Below the pieces are notes generated by a model that saw only the letters and a list, made by a program, of their open reading frames with translations, ran no database searches and was not told where the DNA came from. The position numbers and the translations under genes were made by a program. A stretch of DNA of 64,000 nucleotides from Isoetes taiwanensis (Eukaryota > Streptophyta > Lycopodiopsida > Isoetales > Isoetaceae), in the NCBI GenBank assembly GCA_021234155.1, contig JAJEKV010000053.1:7083424-7147423 (forward strand), written 5' to 3'. The first letter of the stretch is position 1. The number at the start of each line of letters is the position of its first letter. Of the stretch, positions 34,768 to 45,541 are shown piece by piece.

Positions 34768-34915
34768 GTTCCTGTGGCATTTGATACTAACATCTTATCT
34801 TGAATGAATAGGGTCAATAATGTTATTTAGTTGATATCATGCCAAGAAAGGAGTAGCTTTTATTTTATTACATGCAGAAGGGGGTGGATCTAACATTCAT
34901 TTAACCAATGATGTT

Positions 34916-35400
34916 TTGCGCAGGATGCAGACGTGTTATAGTTTCGCAATCCATTTCCATATGTCAAATGATGCAGATATTGAAATTGCATGTGACAGAT
35001 ATTATGGAGACCTTATGCTTTGTATAATTATCCTAATGGAGGCTATGTTCATGTCAACTCTAGGAGTAATACCGTTCAACTTTATAAGTTTTGGTACAAG
35101 GCAGGGGATTGGTGTCCTGGGAAACATGACCAAGATGTCTTGAATAAGATAAAAGGCATGCCTAGTTTTAGGGACATTGGTGTGAAAATAAGGTTCCTTA
35201 CCACAGCAATATTTGGTGGATTCTGTCAAGCAAGCAAGAACTTTGATAGAGTTGCTACAATGCATGCAAATTCCTGCACATGACTTGCAAGAAAGGTGAA
35301 CGATCTGAAGCTTACTCTTGAAGATTGGAAAATATACAAATCATTGACTATAAAGGAAAGACAGACTAAAGAAATGTTGTAGAGGGCTCAAAAGGAATGC
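34916..35400 (+). pseudogene. GT77 nucleotide-diphospho-sugar transferase fragment
   Basis: The pieces NDADIEIACDRYYG, YPNGGYVHVNSRSNTVQLYK, FWYKAGDWCPGKHDQDVLNK, IRFLTTAIFGGFCQASKNFD and ATMHANSC follow the order of the C-terminal half of the plant GT77 family, which transfers sugars in the Golgi to cell-wall or extensin acceptors. The ending DWKIYKSLTIKERQTKEM...CKNSF is also typical. A frameshift at about 35,010, a stop near 35,280 and a missing 5' half make it a pseudogene. There is no intron in the covered part, so a retrocopy is possible. Confidence 0.75.
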
Positions 35401-35719
35401 AAAAATTCCTTTAACAGGTACAGAAGACTGAAAATAAGTCATAGAGGAAAATGATGGCCGCTTTTCAACATAGATATGCGGATTGGTATGGGAATGAATG
35501 TTCCAAGATAAATTTAGTTAAGATAGAACTAGTTTACGACAAGAATATATGAACAGATGGATACGGAAAGGAAGCAATGATTGTCCTGTTAGCATGTGGA
35601 CAAGTCCTCTCTGACAAAGGCATCTGGACATGTATGAAGATGTCATGTGATGGGGGGAAATTGAACAATGCATTAGCAAGATTGGCTTTATTGCACTAGC
35701 AAGATCCAAAGCTCTTTCC

Positions 35720-36320
35720 TGACGCATGTTGCCAGCTCATGCAAGCATGCACTAACATGAAAGACTCGGTAAGGGGAAGACAAGTTCATGCTCATATTAT
35801 CACAATTGGATTTGTCCCAGGCATTTTATTAAATAGTCTCATCAATATCAATATGTACATTAAGTGCGGTAGTTATGATTAATGCACATCAAATGGGGCT
35901 TTTAAAAAAGATGTATTTACATGGACTACAATGATTGCAAGGCTATGCTCGCCACTAGGAAACCAAATAGGGAATCAATTTATTTAGGAAAATGCTAAAA
36001 TATGGACTAATGCCCAACAATGTCACTTATGTCAGTTTTTTAAGTGCATGCACCAATGTGTTAACTCTAACATGGTGCCAAGCTCACGAAAGCTAAAGTA
36101 ATCTCCGATATTTGCATTGGGAACTCCCTCATTGGCATGTATGGAAAGTACGGGAACATTAGGGATGCTTGCTGGCCAAGTATTTGAGAGTATGCATGCC
36201 CATGGCATCACCTCATGGAATGCTATGATCCACTGTTGGTCACAACTTCGCGAAGTAAATGAGGTCTTTAGTATGTTCAAACAAATGTTGCAACATGGTG
36301 AGAAGGCAATGGATTTCTAG
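35720..36320 (+). pseudogene. PLS-type PPR pseudogene fragment
   Basis: Several repeats are legible in different frames: CQLMQACTNMKDSVRGRQVH with AHIITIGFVPGILLNSLIN, KKDVFTWTTMIA, MPNNVTYVSFLSACTNVLT, IGNSLIGMYGKYGNIRDAC and HGITSWNAMI. These match the L/S/P repeat consensus of plant organelle RNA-editing and processing factors. Stops and frameshifts are frequent. It lies on the same strand as the E-domain piece at 33.1 kb but in reverse order, so the two are separate or rearranged. Confidence 0.75.
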
Positions 36321-37312
36321 CCATATAACTTAGGCCATCACAGATTCGGCCATATCGATTAAGCAGAAGGCAAAAAAAATTACATTTTTTCCGCATGCAG
36401 CTATTTAAGTGCCAAAATCCAACTTAGCATCCAAAATCGGCCACTAATCAGCATCATCAGTGATCTAACCTTCCTTTTTAATCCATGTTGTGTTATATAC
36501 AGATCAAATCCATTGATATACAGCCTCTCCTCTGAGGGAAAACTTTCCAACTTTTCAAAGGCATAACTGTGCTATAGACTGCCGGTCCTAAACCATTTTG
36601 CACAATATGCACGAAAATCTAAACTTTTGCCTTAGTATTTTGATGCTTAGTAAAATAAAATTATATGGACCTGTTGATATAATCAATCCACCATTAGAAA
36701 TTTAACCTCTAGAAATTCGGTGCCACACCTAAACAACCTTTAGAATCATCATAAACATAATAAAATAGGGACTTATTAATAAAAACAAGCTTCAATTTTA
36801 TTCATATGTAAGTTGACTAATAAGGACGACAAACACAACATGGTGATCATTAAGCTATCCAACTCTTAGTACTTTCTCAAATGAATATTTAGGAAATTCA
36901 AATCACTGTCATCTGTATGTTAACATGCAACACATACCAAATATTTTTTGTCGTTTGTATGTTAGCATCTAGCATATACCAAATATTCTCCATTCATACT
37001 TGGGACGTATAGTAGCAAATAAAATTTGGCAAACATTTGACATTTAACAAGTCAATAACTGATTCTATTACCAATTATGTAAAATGAGGGTTCGTATTGA
37101 ATAAGATAAGAAAGGATGTAATTGTAGTATAAATAAGGTAGAATATGAAGTAGGTTTGGCATGAAAAATCGCATGGCCAATCACTCTCATTCACAAACCA
37201 CATTCCTCATAGTCAAAGAATCCTAGAACATGAGGGAATTTTGGGGAGGTTTTTTTTACTTCTTTACACCATTTTTGAATTAACACAAAAATTCCTTATG
37301 ATGATTTTGGAA
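36321..37312. other. AT-rich non-coding DNA
   Basis: Nothing recognised in about 1 kb. Confidence 0.5.
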
Positions 37313-37338
37313 AAGAGAAATGTTCGCGGCGGCCTTGG
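37313..37338. repeat. Second copy of the 26-nt GC motif
   Basis: It is identical to 24,926-24,951 (AAGAGAAATGTTCGCGGCGG then CCTTGG). Both copies are followed, after 8-9 unlike bases, by ATAAATTT and TTG, so the shared segment is longer than the exact match. Confidence 0.85.
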
Positions 37339-37831
37339 TTTATTATAATAAATTTATTGTGGCTTTTTCGTTCGGATGTGTGTTTGTAACGGTGATTAAA
37401 TATGAGACACCCCGGTGTGGGGGCATTTGTATTAAATTGGAAAAGACTGTCTGTTTTAATATGTGAGAAGTAGATTGGGCTAGTTTGTATTATCCCCCTA
37501 GAAGAATTCGGCTCCTCCTTTTGAAGAATCCGTGCATAGTGTGAGCAGATCATAATTTTGGTGTGGATAAAACAAAACTTCTTAGTGTGAGCGACAAAAC
37601 AAAATAAAATCGATCTTGGATGCAAAAAGCACGAGAGGGGGTCAAATTCTTTTGGGAGGGAGGGGAGGGAGGGCGGATAATTCAGCCCTCCCGTAGATTG
37701 TACTTCAAAACTTGCAAATTTAAACAAATGGATGTGTGTTTTTGACGTGCTCACTCTTTATTGCTTACTTTGGATCATTGGATCCTATGCCACATGAAAG
37801 GTGGAGGAATATATGCCTCAAACCCCTGTAG

Positions 37832-38000
37832 TTTTTTTTTTAGGACGTCAGACTTTATTAATCACACTCAAAATTAATACATAAAACAATGCAGAGACAA
37901 GAATAAAAAACCCAATGGATAATTAGATCCAACTGAGCAGAGCCACCCATCTAAGCATGTCAATATAACACAAGCCAAACTAACTTTTTTCTCTTACAAA
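37832..38000 (-). mobile_element. 3' end of an L1-type LINE, minus strand
   Basis: A T run at about 37,831-37,841 (a poly(A) tail on the minus strand) is followed by a segment clearly similar to the 3' untranslated part of the LINE at 34,342-34,460 (GGAC...TTTATT, AAAAT, ATGCA-AGACA, GATCCA-CTGAGCA). The length of the insertion is unclear, and I found no target duplication. Confidence 0.6.
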
Positions 38001-38023
38001 GAAAAAATAAAACATATATATCT

Positions 38024-38608
38024 TCAAAAGAGATAAGTTTGACCAGGCCGAAGTTCTACATCCGTAGAATCATTAACATCAACTTGATTTGCTCCCTGGT
38101 GTCTCAATGCCACTGAACTAGGAACATCCACTATAAAAATCGTAGCAGGAAGTGGAGCTACAAAGTGAATTAGGGCAGCTTGAGGAATTGAGCTATTCTT
38201 GCAATATACAGCCTTCCTCATGCCCGGAGTAGACAATTCTTCTTCCAATAATTTTTGCTTGTGAGCAATATCCTGAGGATAAGAATGTTGATCCTCAGAG
38301 TCTGGTGACATAGACTTTGAGAGAGATGAACTAGAGTAAGGTGATGCTGCAAAAACAGCTTGAGAAGAAGGCACAAGTGCTGGTAATACTGGAAGCTTAA
38401 TTAGTGCAGAGGCAGACGAGGAAGAAGATGATACAAAATGATATTGAATTGAAGTAAGACCATATGTGACATGGGATAGAAGCAATTGAAGAGGTAGAGA
38501 CAAAAGTATGCCGACTAGTAAGTGGCATAGCTTCAACATTGAAAAACATCTTAGCAAGCTCAGATCTATTAAGCAGACATAGTTTATACTTGAAAAAAAG
38601 GGAGCCAC
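38024..38608 (-). CDS. Unrecognised 194-codon ORF with serine run
   Basis: The frame has a hydrophobic N-terminal part, a serine-rich stretch (SSSSSSASALIKLPVLP), and a more protein-like C-terminal half (EDQHSYPQDIAHKQKLLEEE; VDVPSSVALRHQGANQVDVN; ELRPGQTYLF). I do not know the family. It lies directly upstream, on the same strand, of the LINE 3' end, so it could belong to that element or be an interrupted host exon. Confidence 0.3.
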   Translation of the reverse strand: MAPFFSSINYVCLIDLSLLRCFSMLKLCHLLVGILLSLPLQLLLSHVTYGLTSIQYHFVSSSSSSASALIKLPVLPALVPSSQAVFAASPYSSSSLSKSMSPDSEDQHSYPQDIAHKQKLLEEELSTPGMRKAVYCKNSSIPQAALIHFVAPLPATIFIVDVPSSVALRHQGANQVDVNDSTDVELRPGQTYLF

Positions 38609-39657
38609 TTTTGATCACCACTGACTGAGGAATAGAAATACAAGTAGGAAAAGAAACTATCCACTGAAATGGCAAACAACTGCATGAGAGACAAGGTTCT
38701 GAACACACTGTAAATGAACATTATGATCAATTTCAACAACTGGCAGACCAGCCTGTGTAAGCATTTGGATACTGTTGTGCCCCATTGAATACAACCCTCA
38801 GGAAAAGTTGTATCTTGTGTTGCTAATCTATACCTGCCCATCCAACGGTCCTAAGTAGACTGCTTCGTGATCATCTTGTACTTGTAACTCATTTAGATAT
38901 CTTTCTTATAGCCAGTTTGTAATCAATACTTGCACTGTCCATATTAAATATATGATGTTGTCTAAGTTGTCCTTTCATAAAATGTTATGATGTTATTGTT
39001 CCATCAAACCTACAAAATATGTTTGCAGTGACTGAAAAATAATTTGTATAGCTTATGGACATCTTTTGACTATTTTAAAAATAAAGAAATAGGAATACCA
39101 TAAAAGAAATGATCAATATGAAGCAATTCCAATGTGCAATTTACCAAAGAAGAAAAAAAGAGAGGGAGGGGGAAGGGAGGGGAGGGGATTGCCTATGAAA
39201 TATGTAATGAATGGTGTCACATACTAAGCGGTATAAATAGTCATAAAAATTCCTGTGCAGGTACAGAAGTCTAGTTTGGTTGAAATAAAAGCATTGGTTA
39301 GGATCTAGTTTGGTTGGAATAAGAGCACTGGCTAACCCAACATTTTCGAGGATCAATGTCCATGTTCTCTTCTCTAGCTTATCATTATTAATATATTAGG
39401 CAGTGCTGCAAAAGAACATCAAATAATGAAGCATGTGAATTAGTTAATAATTAAGCCATATTTATATACCACTCCCACACATAATTAACTGTATGGTGGA
39501 TGTCAAGAATAAAAGAGCTGCAGAGAAACTCAAGGGTGTTACTTTCTACACTAGAATACTATTTATAACTCTAAAAAACTACATTCATTGCAAATTAGAA
39601 GCTGGAAAGAAGTATCAAATGGTATGTGCTCGAGATGTATTACATGAATACGATGAT
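38609..39657. other. Non-coding DNA
   Basis: Nothing recognised apart from a purine-rich tract near 39,150-39,190. Confidence 0.5.
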
Positions 39658-40389
39658 TCTTGAAGCAGGGATAGGTTCAATACTGTATACGTTTTATACG
39701 CAATACGTATTTTTCGTTTGATACGGCACAAATTTGACGTTTAATACGTCAAAAATACGGCTAAAAAAATTTCCGGCGTCGAAAACTTTCGCGTAAGCGA
39801 AAACAACTGTTTCGCTTACGCGAAGTCTGGTTCGCGTAAGCGAAACAGTATTTTTCGCTTACGCGAACCAGAAATAGTTTCGCGTAAGCGAAATGAACTG
39901 TTTCGCTTACGCGAAAACATCTTCGCGTAAGCGAAACAGTCAAGTTCGCTTACGCGAAACTATTTCTGGTTCGCGCCTCGAAATATATATAGAAAACTTC
40001 GCGTAAGCGAAAACTTCTGCTTCGCTTACGCGAACCGCCCTTCGCGTAAGCGAAACGCAAAGAATGCTTACGCGAACAAAAAAAAGTTTCGCGTAAGCGA
40101 ACCTTTATACTTCGCTTACGCGAAAAGAGTTTCGCGTAAGCGAACATTAAGGCTTCGCTTACGCGAAAGCCGGCGAGGGGATTCGCGTAAGCGAAAACTT
40201 AGACTTCGCTTACGCGAAAGAAAGTTCGCGTAAGCGAAACAGAAGGTTTCGCTTACGCGAAACTTTTTTTTTCCGGCCGGCGAGTATTAAATACAAAAAA
40301 TACGTATTTTTCCCAAAAATACGTATTTTTGCACTTTATACGTCTGAAAAAATAGTTTCATACGTACAGAACCTATCCCTGTCTTGAAG
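39658..40389. mobile_element. hAT-type MITE with perfect 8-bp target duplication
   Basis: The element (39,666-40,381, 716 bp) starts CAGGGATAGGTTC and ends with its exact complement. It is flanked on both sides by TCTTGAAG (39,658-39,665 and 40,382-40,389). An 8-bp duplication and CAGGG termini are the marks of the hAT superfamily. Just inside each end are TACG-rich stretches (AATACGTATTTTT), then short GC patches (CCGGCG). The interior is an array of inverted 14-mers. It has no transposase, so a hAT enzyme elsewhere must have moved it. Confidence 0.88.
39788..40261. repeat. Array of about 20 alternating inverted 14-mers
   Basis: TTCGCGTAAGCGAA and its reverse complement TTCGCTTACGCGAA alternate strictly, ten of each by my count, with spacers mostly of 4-12 nt. 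One unit is truncated (about 40,053) and one longer interval (about 39,970-40,000) contains a degenerate copy. Each unit is itself a near-palindrome (TTCGC/GCGAA arms), so the array can fold at two levels: within units and between neighbours. Confidence 0.92.
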
Positions 40390-40960
40390 TAAGCTTTATT
40401 AATTTTTGGGTTGCCCCTAGGGGGGCAAACCCTTGTTTATGTGGGTTTGTGGGATATCCTGAGTATATGTTGGCATATACCCACAATATGCTAGTGATTG
40501 CTCCAAACTCATTGTCCCCTGTAAACTCTCGGTCACCTGTGTTTTGGATTGCGGATGTTCCAACCGGTTAACCGGTTAACTAGGATGGCAGATCTAAGCT
40601 CAAATTTGATGAATATGGCAGCGTATTCTCCTCTGCCTTCTATCATTACTGAAAATAAATCGATGGAGTGTAAATCTTAAGCACAAATTGCAAGAGCGGT
40701 CTTCTGAGCTGAGCAAGGTTACGATTTTTTTTCTCTAACAGAGCAGTAGCTGAAGCAGGCAGTGTAATCCTCAACCCTTTTTCAGAAGCTTCAAGAACAT
40801 TTCTTTTCTTTTAAATAGGGGGTCGCGAAAGCAAGATATTTCTCACTGTGATGTGGAAGCAAGATTTCCATGCATTTTCATTCTTCCTACACTAGGGTTT
40901 AAGCCCTAGCGGAGATGGCCGAAACAAGAAAGAAACAGTGAATTCTCCTGGCTAACACTA
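40390..40960. other. 5' flank of the SDN-like gene
   Basis: No gene is seen. The pyrimidine-rich stretch and TTTAAATAGG at about 40,813 could be promoter or leader of the exonuclease gene. Confidence 0.4.
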
Positions 40961-43900
40961 ATGGGGAAAGAAATGAGTGCAAAAGAACCCCTGCATGGGT
41001 TTACAGCGGATGACAAATGGGTATGATAACATGTTTTATTCACCCTGCTATTCTGCTAGGCTGTATCTAAGATGCTACGTTTTCAATCGTAATCTGGTAT
41101 ATTAGGTACTAGTTAAGATCGTGAAAGCAAAGATGATTGTGGGCATAAAAGGGTCGAAAGGCACATGGAAGGAGTTCCTAGGTGATGATATCTTTCTCGA
41201 TCCAGCTCTACAAATGGGATGTTTTGGCTTCATTCATGCGGACATTTCGCATCTAAGATGATATTCGTGTAAGGGAAGTTATGTTGATTATACCCACTTT
41301 TAATGTGCATGTAAGAATTTCATACAGGAATTCCATCTTTGAAACATCAAATACGACAACAATAACATTGCCTTCGTAATTCCTTTTCCTTTCTTTGAAG
41401 TTGCAAGGTCACCATGTGATTTGTACGGAGACCCAAAATAATCAGGTGAACTAAAAAAAATCTTTGTGACTTGGCCTTTTATTAATCAAGGGTCCATCAG
41501 GCATCAAATCTTGAAATCCAGAATGTATTTCCCGCAAACAAAGAAGTTGATCGCATGCATTACCAAAACATGTAACAAATACATCTTTTCAATTTGAATG
41601 GTAACATGAAAGAATGAATTGTTTTATCATCTGAACATGTGTTCTGTCACAATGGCCTTTGCAACAAGAGATCAATATGTTTCGATACATTTGCAAGTTT
41701 TTGGGCATTCATCCAACTCTATGCTAGTCGTTACTTGTGGACGAACTTGAAAGGGAGTCCTTGTTTTTCATCCCCATTTATGTCCCATCAGCATTTTATC
41801 ATTACTGCGGGGAAAAAATCTTTGTTGTCTTCTGAGTCCTTGTGTTTACAGTAGTGTAATCCCCCATCTCCCCTCTCTTCCAACCAAAAAAAAAAACCCC
41901 AATCACCCAAAAGAAGAAAAAAGTGCGAAAGTGAACGTGGACCTAAGTAAACCGTAATGTAAATTATTATTTGTTTGTTCTCAGAGGATATAATGTGCTT
42001 AAGGGATAGAACCTTGTGGCATGTGGGAACCTTGAATGACTTATCCGCTTTTCGTTTCTACTATGTTTTCAGATGGTGAAAAGGTTCGGGGCATGGAAGA
42101 AGTGGATCGCAATGCATAAACTACTTGATGAAACTGATCCATGGCCTAAGTCACCGAAAGCGGGTGAACTGTGAAGCTAGCTTATGATGTATGTTTGATT
42201 GTCGACTGCTTTTTTTTACTTACTTCATTCTCAAGGGGCTCGGATGAAGATGAGGAACTGTTAATTTGTGAGGATCTTTTTTTCTTTAGCTATATTTCAC
42301 ATGAGAGGGGTTCCAAAGTAAATATATTGGAAATGTAGGTTCTAGTGCCGTTGGTTCCACCAACTAAGGCCCCCGTAAAGGTATTTGTCGATTTGCTATG
42401 TCGATAGAATAATGGCTGTTTTAAAATGAAGAAACAACCTATTTATGGTTTTATAGTAATGGTTATTTTTCTTATTAGATTATACTTTTATCGTTATTAT
42501 TCTGAGGTGCTGCATTTAATCTTTATTCTGCAATTTAACTTTAAACTGCAGTAATGGCATTGCAGTGCTTGGTGAGCCTGACATCACAGCATCCTCGTTT
42601 TGGAAGTGCATATAGCTTTTCTTCATATGGCAAGGTTAGTGCTAAAACATGTTTTATAATGTTCTTCATCTGGTAGAAACTGATAGATCAATCTTCAGCA
42701 ATGCATTTAAGGCCTACATATTAAAGGAAAAGCAACAAGTATGATAATTGCTATTAGGAAAGTTCCCTTTGGTCTTCTGCAGTTATGAAACAATTTTGAG
42801 CATAGAAGAAACTGCCAAATTGGATGACAAAAAGCCAGTCCATTTTAATTCTTTGATGAATGATTTTCACATGCCATTCCCTAATCACACAATTTTCCTA
42901 TTTAAAGGAATGGGTTCGGACAAAGCGTGGAGCTTCATCCCAGGCAAAGACACCAGAAAGGACGCTTTTCCTTGATTGTGAAATGGTGGATTGTGAGAAT
43001 GGTGAAAAGCAGGTGGTGCAAGTATGCATTGTAGATCGTGACTGCAAGGTATAGTTATCTACATCGATGTGTTATAACTTTTGAATTTCTTGAATTTACG
43101 TGTGAATGCTTTTTGTTGTGTAGACACTTGTAAATACCCTTGTAAAACCATCTAAACGAGTAGTTAATTATTTAACACCAATTCATGGCATTTCGGCTGC
43201 AGATTTGGAGAAAACAACCTGTACTCAGGAGGAAATTCAGGTAGTTTAGATCACTTTTTATACAAATTCGTTCTGTAGTTGCCAAATTATTTTTGGTGTT
43301 TCTTGAGCAGAGAAAGATAAAAAACTTACTGAAACCTGGAACCATTTTGATTGGTCACAGTCTCAATTATGATTTGCAAGGTAAATATTATTTCTGAAAT
43401 TATTGGATCTAACATACTGTTGGTTGTTATAAGGGTAATGTTGTGGATCTGCAGAGCTCAAGATTGACTATAGAAGGATTATTGATACTGCATTGATTTT
43501 TAAGCATCATGATAAGGCAGACGCTTTTTTCTCTCCTGGACATAATGACTTATGCAAGGTAGTATTTTAATCATAGTAGTCTGTTCATGTATGTTTCATT
43601 TAAGCGGATATCTGGAGCAACATGTATGTGCCACTTCCAGTTTTTGTGAAGGCTTTTACAAAGCGATGCTCAGACTTTAGAGCCGTCATCTTTGAAGGTG
43701 TTAGAGGAACCAACTAACATAGAACCGTGACTGCCTTCTTGCACATGGCTATTTTTTATTACCTTTGATATTATCTGTGGCTGACTTCTCCAGCATATAT
43801 ATAAGGTATTTAATGTGTTATTTCATTTATTTAGAGACTACTAAAGGGTTCTTAATCATCCTTTGCTTACAGCAAAAGACAACTACATTTTGCAGGTTAT

Positions 43901-44128
43901 TCTTCCTTCCAATTATGGAGAATCGTCTGGAGTCTCTTTTCCCTTTTTCCTTTCTTCCTCTAAGGTAAGAAATAGAAGGGCTTTGGCTTTTACAGGAGAA
44001 GAGCGAATTTAAGCTTGGATTTGTGCTTGCAGAAGAAGGTTTTGTGCAGATTGTTGACAGTCTTTGCGGATTGTGGTAAAGAGGAGATTGAATCACTGTG
44101 CAAACTAGAGGAGCACATTTACTTATAA
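40961..44128 (+). CDS. SDN/REX-type DEDD 3'-5' RNA exonuclease, nine-exon model
   Basis: Exons, all with GT-AG borders and consistent phases: 40,961-41,020; 42,073-42,163; 42,552-42,634; 42,908-43,048; 43,124-43,240; 43,311-43,380; 43,455-43,558; then, less surely, 43,896-43,964 and 44,033-44,128 (stop TAA). The model gives 276 residues. The family marks are LVSLTSQHPRF...YSFSSYGKEW, FLDCEMVDCE (Exo I: D and E), LVKPSKRVVNYLTPIHGISA, LIGHSLNYDLQELK (Exo II: D) and YRRIIDTALIFKH. Plant small-RNA-degrading nucleases trim short single-stranded RNAs. The last motif of the DEDDh set (H-x4-D), expected right after HNDLCK, is missing, so the enzyme may be inactive, or an exon is unseen or lost. Confidence 0.75.
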
Positions 44129-45541
44129 CTTACAGGAGCACATTTACAGTGATGTTAGGAATCAGGCTTAAAGAGGCGCACATTTACTAGACTATGGTAA
44201 ATAGGAGGCAAGTCTTTTGCATTGAAGGAGGAGATTGAAATTCAATGTGTCATTGTTTCAAACTTTTCTCTGATATATTTCTGCTACTATGGATGATAAT
44301 ATCTCTTGAATATAGTTAAGTTGGGTCTATGCTAATGATCCTCCTCCGCCTCAATCACAGTAGGGAGTAGTAGGCTCATCCAGCAGCATTAGGTTTTTCC
44401 TCATTTTTTTGCAGATTTCTCAGCATCTTTTCTCTTCTACTGTTTTCTCACAGCATGGATTAGCCAGTTAGTTGTCCTAAAGCGTACTGAAGAGCTGGGG
44501 TAAATGTACGTTCGAGCTCAACCACGGACTCCAAATCATTGCCTTCGATAGGACCTAGGCTCACAACACGACCCATAACTATTGAGCAACAAAAGACATG
44601 CCTTCGCATTTCTAAGCAGCTTTACTTTGCTTGCAACTTCCATGTATTTCATGCTATTAAATTCTTAGCAACCTTCCTCAATTTAAAATATCGAGTTCTT
44701 CCTTTGTACCCTCAACAAAATTGACATACAAAACAATTCATAGTTCCTAAGTTCTTTTTGCCCCCCCCCTTCTTATTTCTCTATTTGGATTCTTCATACA
44801 TTATTTCGTATGTTATCAAGTATCAAAAACTCTATGCTATTAATAAAGTCATGGTATCAAGTACTCTATTGTCTAAGTAGCAATTTGAATCGATTGTCAA
44901 AACATGACTTTGAACTATGATTTAAGTCACATCACAAAACATGTATTTCCATTCTCTCCTCTATTAGACTTCTCTTTATGCTTCTGCCATCCTTGTTCCA
45001 TACCGAGCACCACAGACCAATACGTTACACTCAAAACCCAAAGTCCATGTGTCCAGTTGGATCCTAGTCCAAGAGGAGCTCAACATCTAAGGAGGAGTTA
45101 GTGATGCAAATGGGTACCACCACCTTCACAAAACGTCAATGTTTTAAAATAGCAATTTCGATTGATTGTAAAAACATAACTTTCAAGTATGATCTAAGGC
45201 ACCTCAACCTCCGACCATGAAGGGCAACCCTCCGTGCGTAGCACCTTGTTTTCTTTTTATATTTATAATTTGTATAGAGGAAAATTATCATGTAATTGCT
45301 GATTAACCCACCAGCAAAGAAAAAGGTCTAATATTGGATCTGATATTGGATGGCAGTCGATCCGATGGTCACAGATTTGGTTATCATTGATGAGGATGAC
45401 GATTGTGATCTGGCTCTCTTCTAGTACTTACAGAAGGTTGGACACAGTTTGGGAGAGGCCATGAAATTGATATAAGCGGCCCTTTGTTCTGGTATACAGT
45501 ACGTTTTTGCAGTGTTATGGCACCGTGATTTTCAAAGGCCT
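44129..45541. other. AT-rich intergenic DNA
   Basis: Nothing recognised; it has a run of ten C at about 44,760. The methyltransferase-like half of the minus-strand ParB-like gene would be expected here, and I do not find it. Confidence 0.45.

Noticed and set aside
39761-40147. Minus-strand ORFs rich in FAYAKLF and SRKR motifs
   Set aside because: They are translations of the repeated 14-mers, not a protein gene.
39788-40261. CRISPR-like array
   Set aside because: The repeats alternate in orientation, are only 14 nt, have spacers of mostly 4-12 nt and lie inside a hAT MITE in plant DNA; no cas-like gene is present.
42748-42907. ORF SYETILSIEETAKLDDKKPV as an SDN exon
   Set aside because: Joining exon 3 (ending 42,634) directly to 42,908 gives the family pattern in phase, so this frame lies in the intron.
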